8,127 nt of DNA from CAZXMB01 sp964641715 (lineage in GTDB: Bacteria; Desulfobacterota; BSN033; UBA1163), in the NCBI GenBank assembly GCA_964641715.1, contig CAZXMB010000135.1, positions 1-8,127 on the forward strand, written 5' to 3'. Shown piece after piece: positions 5,499-8,127 of the stretch. A program made the position numbers and the translations under genes. Numbering within the stretch: the stretch's first letter is position 1; each line of letters begins with the position of its first letter. The notes under the pieces were generated by a model. It was not told the DNA's origin, made no database searches, and saw nothing but the letters and a program-made list of their open reading frames with translations.

Positions 5499-6764
5499 TC
5501 ATCTCCTCTCCAGAATGGTAAACGTACAGGTCCCACCGGTTCCACCAAGGTTGTGAGCGGCTCCGATTCTTAAGTTCGGATTGGGGACTTGTCTTTTCCC
5601 AGCTTTTCCCCGAAGCTGTAACCAAACTTCATAGAGCTGGGCAACTCCTGTAGCACCCACAGGGTGGCCTTTTGTTTTTAGTCCTCCAGAGGTATTAATG
5701 GGTATCGGACCAGCCAATCGGGTTAACCCTTCAGCCACAGCTTTGTAACCCTCTCCGGGTTTAAAGAAACTAAGGTCTTCCATATGGACGATCTCCGCAA
5801 TAGAAAAACAGTCATGGACCTCTGCGAATTGAATATCTTTAGGTGTAAGACCCGATATCTCGTAGGCTTCCTTTGCCGCATATTTTGTGGCTTCAAATGT
5901 GGTCAGATCTTTTTTAGCATGGAGGCTGTAACCACTACCCTGTCCCATGCCAGCCAAATAGATAGGATCGTCTGTGAAGTTTTTTGCAATTTCCTCTGCG
6001 ACGAGAAGGAGGCAGGATGCTCCGTCGCTAATGGGGCAACAGTCGAAGAGGTGCATTGGCCAGGCCACGGGGGGATTCACAACCGGATCTCTGAGGAAAT
6101 CCTTTTCGTCTTTCCAATTTGGAATGGGGTCCCCTTTCTTCCGAAGCTTTTCAACCCTCGCATTCATAAGATCCCGGATACTTATCGGAAATTGGGCTTT
6201 TGGATTCAAAGGAGCGTTGTTATGGCTTTTAATGGTTACATTAAAAAGAATCTCGCGGTCAACGTTGTATTTAGCGAAGTAAGCGGTGGCCATCGTTCCA
6301 AAAACTCCAGGAAATGTAAATCCAGCAGCCACTTCATAAGGGCTGGAGGCCATGGCCAAGCCCTCAGCTACTTCTTCGGTGGTCCGTCTGGACATTTGTT
6401 CAAAACCACCGACTAAAACGATGTCATAGAATCCGGAGGCAATTGCTAAGACTCCTTCCCGAAAAGCTAAAGCACTCGAGGCGCAGGCACCCTCCGTCCG
6501 GGTCACTGGCTTTGGAACATGGCCGATCAAGTCAGAGATGATAGGTCCCCAGTGAGCTTGATTGACGAAAAAATCATTGCTGTAATTTCCCACGTAAACG
6601 GCGTCGATATCTCTTGGGTCAAATCCTTTGTCAACGGATCCCACCATCTCAAAAAAGGCTTCAGCGAAGAAATCCCTGCAGTTTCGATCTTTGAACAAAC
6701 CCAATTTTGTCAGTCCTCCACCGATAACGGCCACTCCTCTTGAGAGTTTTCCTTTTCTTCCCAT
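5499..6764 (-). CDS. SCP-x/acetyl-CoA C-acetyltransferase-type thiolase
   Basis: This thiolase-superfamily enzyme has 421 residues, full length for the SCP-x-like branch. Thiolases either cleave 3-oxoacyl-CoA with CoA or condense two acyl-CoAs. Visible catalytic features are the nucleophile Cys94 in EGACASSALAF (91-101), the HDCF motif at 317-320 (VHDCFSIAE) and the His367 motif GHPVGATG (366-373). The C-terminal GAAHNLGGTGGTC (401-413) is the glycine-rich strand region. The HDCF signature, with the second active-site cysteine there, separates this branch from classic FadA/AtoB thiolases and matches the branch that pairs with DUF35 proteins. The DUF35 gene follows 4 nt downstream. The ATG at 6764 has AAGGAG ten bases upstream, and the synthetase gene ends 19 nt before it. 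A plausible role is thiolysis of a short or branched 3-oxoacyl-CoA to give propionyl-CoA or acetyl-CoA for the downstream enzymes; substrate cannot be read from sequence. Confidence 0.9.
   Translation of the reverse strand: MGRKGKLSRGVAVIGGGLTKLGLFKDRNCRDFFAEAFFEMVGSVDKGFDPRDIDAVYVGNYSNDFFVNQAHWGPIISDLIGHVPKPVTRTEGACASSALAFREGVLAIASGFYDIVLVGGFEQMSRRTTEEVAEGLAMASSPYEVAAGFTFPGVFGTMATAYFAKYNVDREILFNVTIKSHNNAPLNPKAQFPISIRDLMNARVEKLRKKGDPIPNWKDEKDFLRDPVVNPPVAWPMHLFDCCPISDGASCLLLVAEEIAKNFTDDPIYLAGMGQGSGYSLHAKKDLTTFEATKYAAKEAYEISGLTPKDIQFAEVHDCFSIAEIVHMEDLSFFKPGEGYKAVAEGLTRLAGPIPINTSGGLKTKGHPVGATGVAQLYEVWLQLRGKAGKRQVPNPNLRIGAAHNLGGTGGTCTFTILERR
5503..5507 (-). promoter_or_regulatory. Shine-Dalgarno site that sets the GTG start of the DUF35 gene
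   Basis: AGGAG on the minus strand lies in the final codons of the thiolase gene, followed by ATGAAAAA and the GTG at 5494. The stop TGA of the thiolase (5501-5499) lies between the site and the start, an arrangement typical of translational coupling. Confidence 0.7.
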
Positions 6765-6774
6765 CTCACACCCG

Positions 6775-6780
6775 CTCCTT
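6775..6780 (-). promoter_or_regulatory. Shine-Dalgarno site of the thiolase gene
   Basis: AAGGAG on the minus strand, just after the synthetase stop codon (6786-6784) and 10 nt before the thiolase ATG. Spacing is slightly long but acceptable, and there is no competing start. Confidence 0.7.
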
Positions 6781-6783
6781 CCG

Positions 6784-8127
6784 TCATCTTACCCTTCGGG
6801 CTTCACCTACCCAGTATTTTTCGCGTAGCTCCCTCTTAAGAACTTTTCCATAAGGATTCTTGGGTATCTCGGCAATGAACTCCACAGACTTAGGCTTCTT
6901 ATAACTTGCCAAATGGTCTTTACAGAAACTAATGATTTCTTCCTGTGTCGCTTTCTGACCGGGTTTCAGCGATACAATCGCCTTAACCGCCTCTCCCCAT
7001 GTTTCGTCTGGGACGCCAATAACAGCTACTTCGTGAACTGCAGGGTGTTTCACAATGACGTCCTCAATTTCCCTTGAATATATATTTTCACCACCACTGA
7101 TGATCATATCCTTGGCCCGATCGAGGATGTAAACATAACCTTTTTCATCCATAATCCCCAGATCACCCGTATGCACCCATCCGCCCCGTAAGGTTTCAGC
7201 AGTGGCTTTAGGGTTCATCCAATAACCTTTCATCATGACTTCGCCTCGAACGACGATCTCTCCCATCTTTCCGGGTGGCAGTTCATTGTCATGCTCGTCG
7301 AAGATTTTGACTTCCACATCAGTCCGCGGGATTCCAGCCGATGTCAACCTCTTCATCTGTTCTTCCGTTCCTTCTAGGAGGTGCTCTTCTTTACGCAGGT
7401 AAGAGATGGTCATTGGGCATTCTGCTTGACCAAAAAGTTGAACAAACACCTGTCCCATCTTTCTAACCGCTTCTTTAAGATCTTCCACATAGATAGGGGC
7501 TCCACCATAGTTGATACATTTTATGGAGCTGAGATCATATTTATCAATCTCAGGGAAGGTAACGAGTCGCTTGATCATGGCCGGAGCCATAAACATATTG
7601 GTCACTTTTCTTCTCTGAATGGTCTCAAAAACTGTTTTGGGATCGAAGGTTTTTACGTGAAGGATAACATTCGCCGCTGCTTTAGCCACATTGGGAATAC
7701 CATAAAGGCCACTTCCGTGGCTCAAGGGTGCGGCATGAAGGATCACATCGTCAGGGCCAAGAGGAGTCATATCGGCAAAGAAGTTCATCGTCATCATCAT
7801 CAGGACATGATGGGTGAGCATCGCCCCCTTGGGTTGCCCGGTAGTTCCAGAAGTATAAAAAAGCCATGCCAGGTCATCCCTTTCGACTTCCACATCTACA
7901 AAGTTTGGGGATCCTGCTTTGAGCAGAGTTTCATAATGGATCATCCCTTCGAGAGGGTCTGTGATGCAAATGTAATGTTTTACCTTTGGCATTTCATTCT
8001 TCAGGGCGAAAAGAGAATTCCTGAAGTCCTCGCCCAGAACGACTGCCACGGCTTCCGAGTTATCGATAATAAAAGCACACTCCTTTGGGTGGAGACGGAA
8101 ATTGATGGGAACCGTTCCTATTCCAGC
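6784..8127 (-). CDS. AMP-forming acyl-CoA synthetase/ligase (5' end cut off)
   Basis: This enzyme of the acyl-adenylate (ANL) superfamily activates a carboxylic acid to its CoA thioester through an acyl-AMP. The frame stays open to the window edge, giving 447 visible residues that begin AGIGTVPINFRLHPKE. Compared with a usual 510-530, about 65-80 N-terminal residues lie outside. Visible core motifs (numbered from the window edge) are the phosphate loop YTSGTTGQPKG (91-101), QLFGQAECP (230-238), HTGDLG (319-324), the hinge and RAKDMIISGGENIYSREIE (337-355), and the catalytic Lys428 in NPYGKVLKRELR. All catalytic elements are intact. A GTG at 8049 is internal and is not the start. The gene leads the thiolase-DUF35 unit, which suggests it supplies that pathway's acyl-CoA. 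Medium-chain, branched or aromatic acids are all possible; the family does not allow substrate assignment from motifs. Confidence 0.92.
   Translation of the reverse strand, partial: AGIGTVPINFRLHPKECAFIIDNSEAVAVVLGEDFRNSLFALKNEMPKVKHYICITDPLEGMIHYETLLKAGSPNFVDVEVERDDLAWLFYTSGTTGQPKGAMLTHHVLMMMTMNFFADMTPLGPDDVILHAAPLSHGSGLYGIPNVAKAAANVILHVKTFDPKTVFETIQRRKVTNMFMAPAMIKRLVTFPEIDKYDLSSIKCINYGGAPIYVEDLKEAVRKMGQVFVQLFGQAECPMTISYLRKEEHLLEGTEEQMKRLTSAGIPRTDVEVKIFDEHDNELPPGKMGEIVVRGEVMMKGYWMNPKATAETLRGGWVHTGDLGIMDEKGYVYILDRAKDMIISGGENIYSREIEDVIVKHPAVHEVAVIGVPDETWGEAVKAIVSLKPGQKATQEEIISFCKDHLASYKKPKSVEFIAEIPKNPYGKVLKRELREKYWVGEARRVR

Noticed and set aside
5495..5548. Longer DUF35 protein starting from GTG at 5548
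   Set aside because: It would overlap the thiolase by 50 nt. The GTG at 5494 has a properly placed AGGAG and gives the usual family length.
5784..6416. 210-codon plus-strand open frame
   Set aside because: It is a shadow of the thiolase gene, Cys/Phe-rich with no recognisable motif.
1..8127. A novel defence, mobile or otherwise undescribed multi-gene system
   Set aside because: Every gene belongs to a well-known CoA-metabolism family and the order makes metabolic sense. The only unexplained structure is the two intergenic repeat elements and the promoter.

Overview
The window is a block of seven genes, all on the minus strand, for fatty-acid-type CoA chemistry and the methylmalonyl-CoA route. 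Reading in the direction of transcription (high to low coordinates) the order is: an AMP-forming acyl-CoA synthetase (5' end cut by the window), an SCP-x-type thiolase, a DUF35 zinc-ribbon/OB-fold protein, the mutase-protecting GTPase MeaB, a propionyl-CoA-carboxylase-type carboxyltransferase, the large catalytic subunit of a split methylmalonyl-CoA mutase, and the separate B12-binding small subunit (3' end cut by the window). All are standard families. I found no RNA gene, CRISPR array, transposase gene or riboswitch, and no gene-free stretch over 300 bases.

Layout: 5081-8127 is a tight unit (synthetase-thiolase gap 19 nt, thiolase-DUF35 gap 4 nt). A 154-nt gap (4927-5080) follows. It carries a near-consensus sigma70-like promoter directly in front of meaB, so meaB, the carboxylase and the mutase may form a second transcription unit (1-4926). 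In that second unit the meaB-carboxylase gap is only 38 nt, but both gaps around the mutase large subunit are swollen by palindromic repeat elements. One is a 119-nt element with perfect 19-bp inverted ends between the two mutase subunits (388-506). The other is a roughly 159-nt composite palindromic element between carboxylase and mutase (2198-2356).

How the genes fit together (inference): the synthetase activates a carboxylic acid to its CoA thioester. The thiolase with its DUF35 partner makes or cleaves a 3-oxoacyl-CoA. Propionyl-CoA is carboxylated to methylmalonyl-CoA, or methylmalonyl-CoA is decarboxylated in the reverse direction. The adenosylcobalamin mutase, maintained by MeaB, interconverts methylmalonyl-CoA and succinyl-CoA. 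This suits odd-chain, branched-chain or propionate metabolism. Methylmalonyl-CoA epimerase and the biotin carboxylase/biotin carrier are not in the window.

Organism: clear Shine-Dalgarno sites, the -35/-10 promoter and REP-like intergenic repeats point to a bacterium. The split mutase, the thiolase-DUF35 pair and the repeat style would suit an anaerobic Desulfobacterota-like lineage, but that placement is a guess. Archaea also have split mutases and thiolase-DUF35 pairs, but the bacterial-type signals argue against an archaeon.
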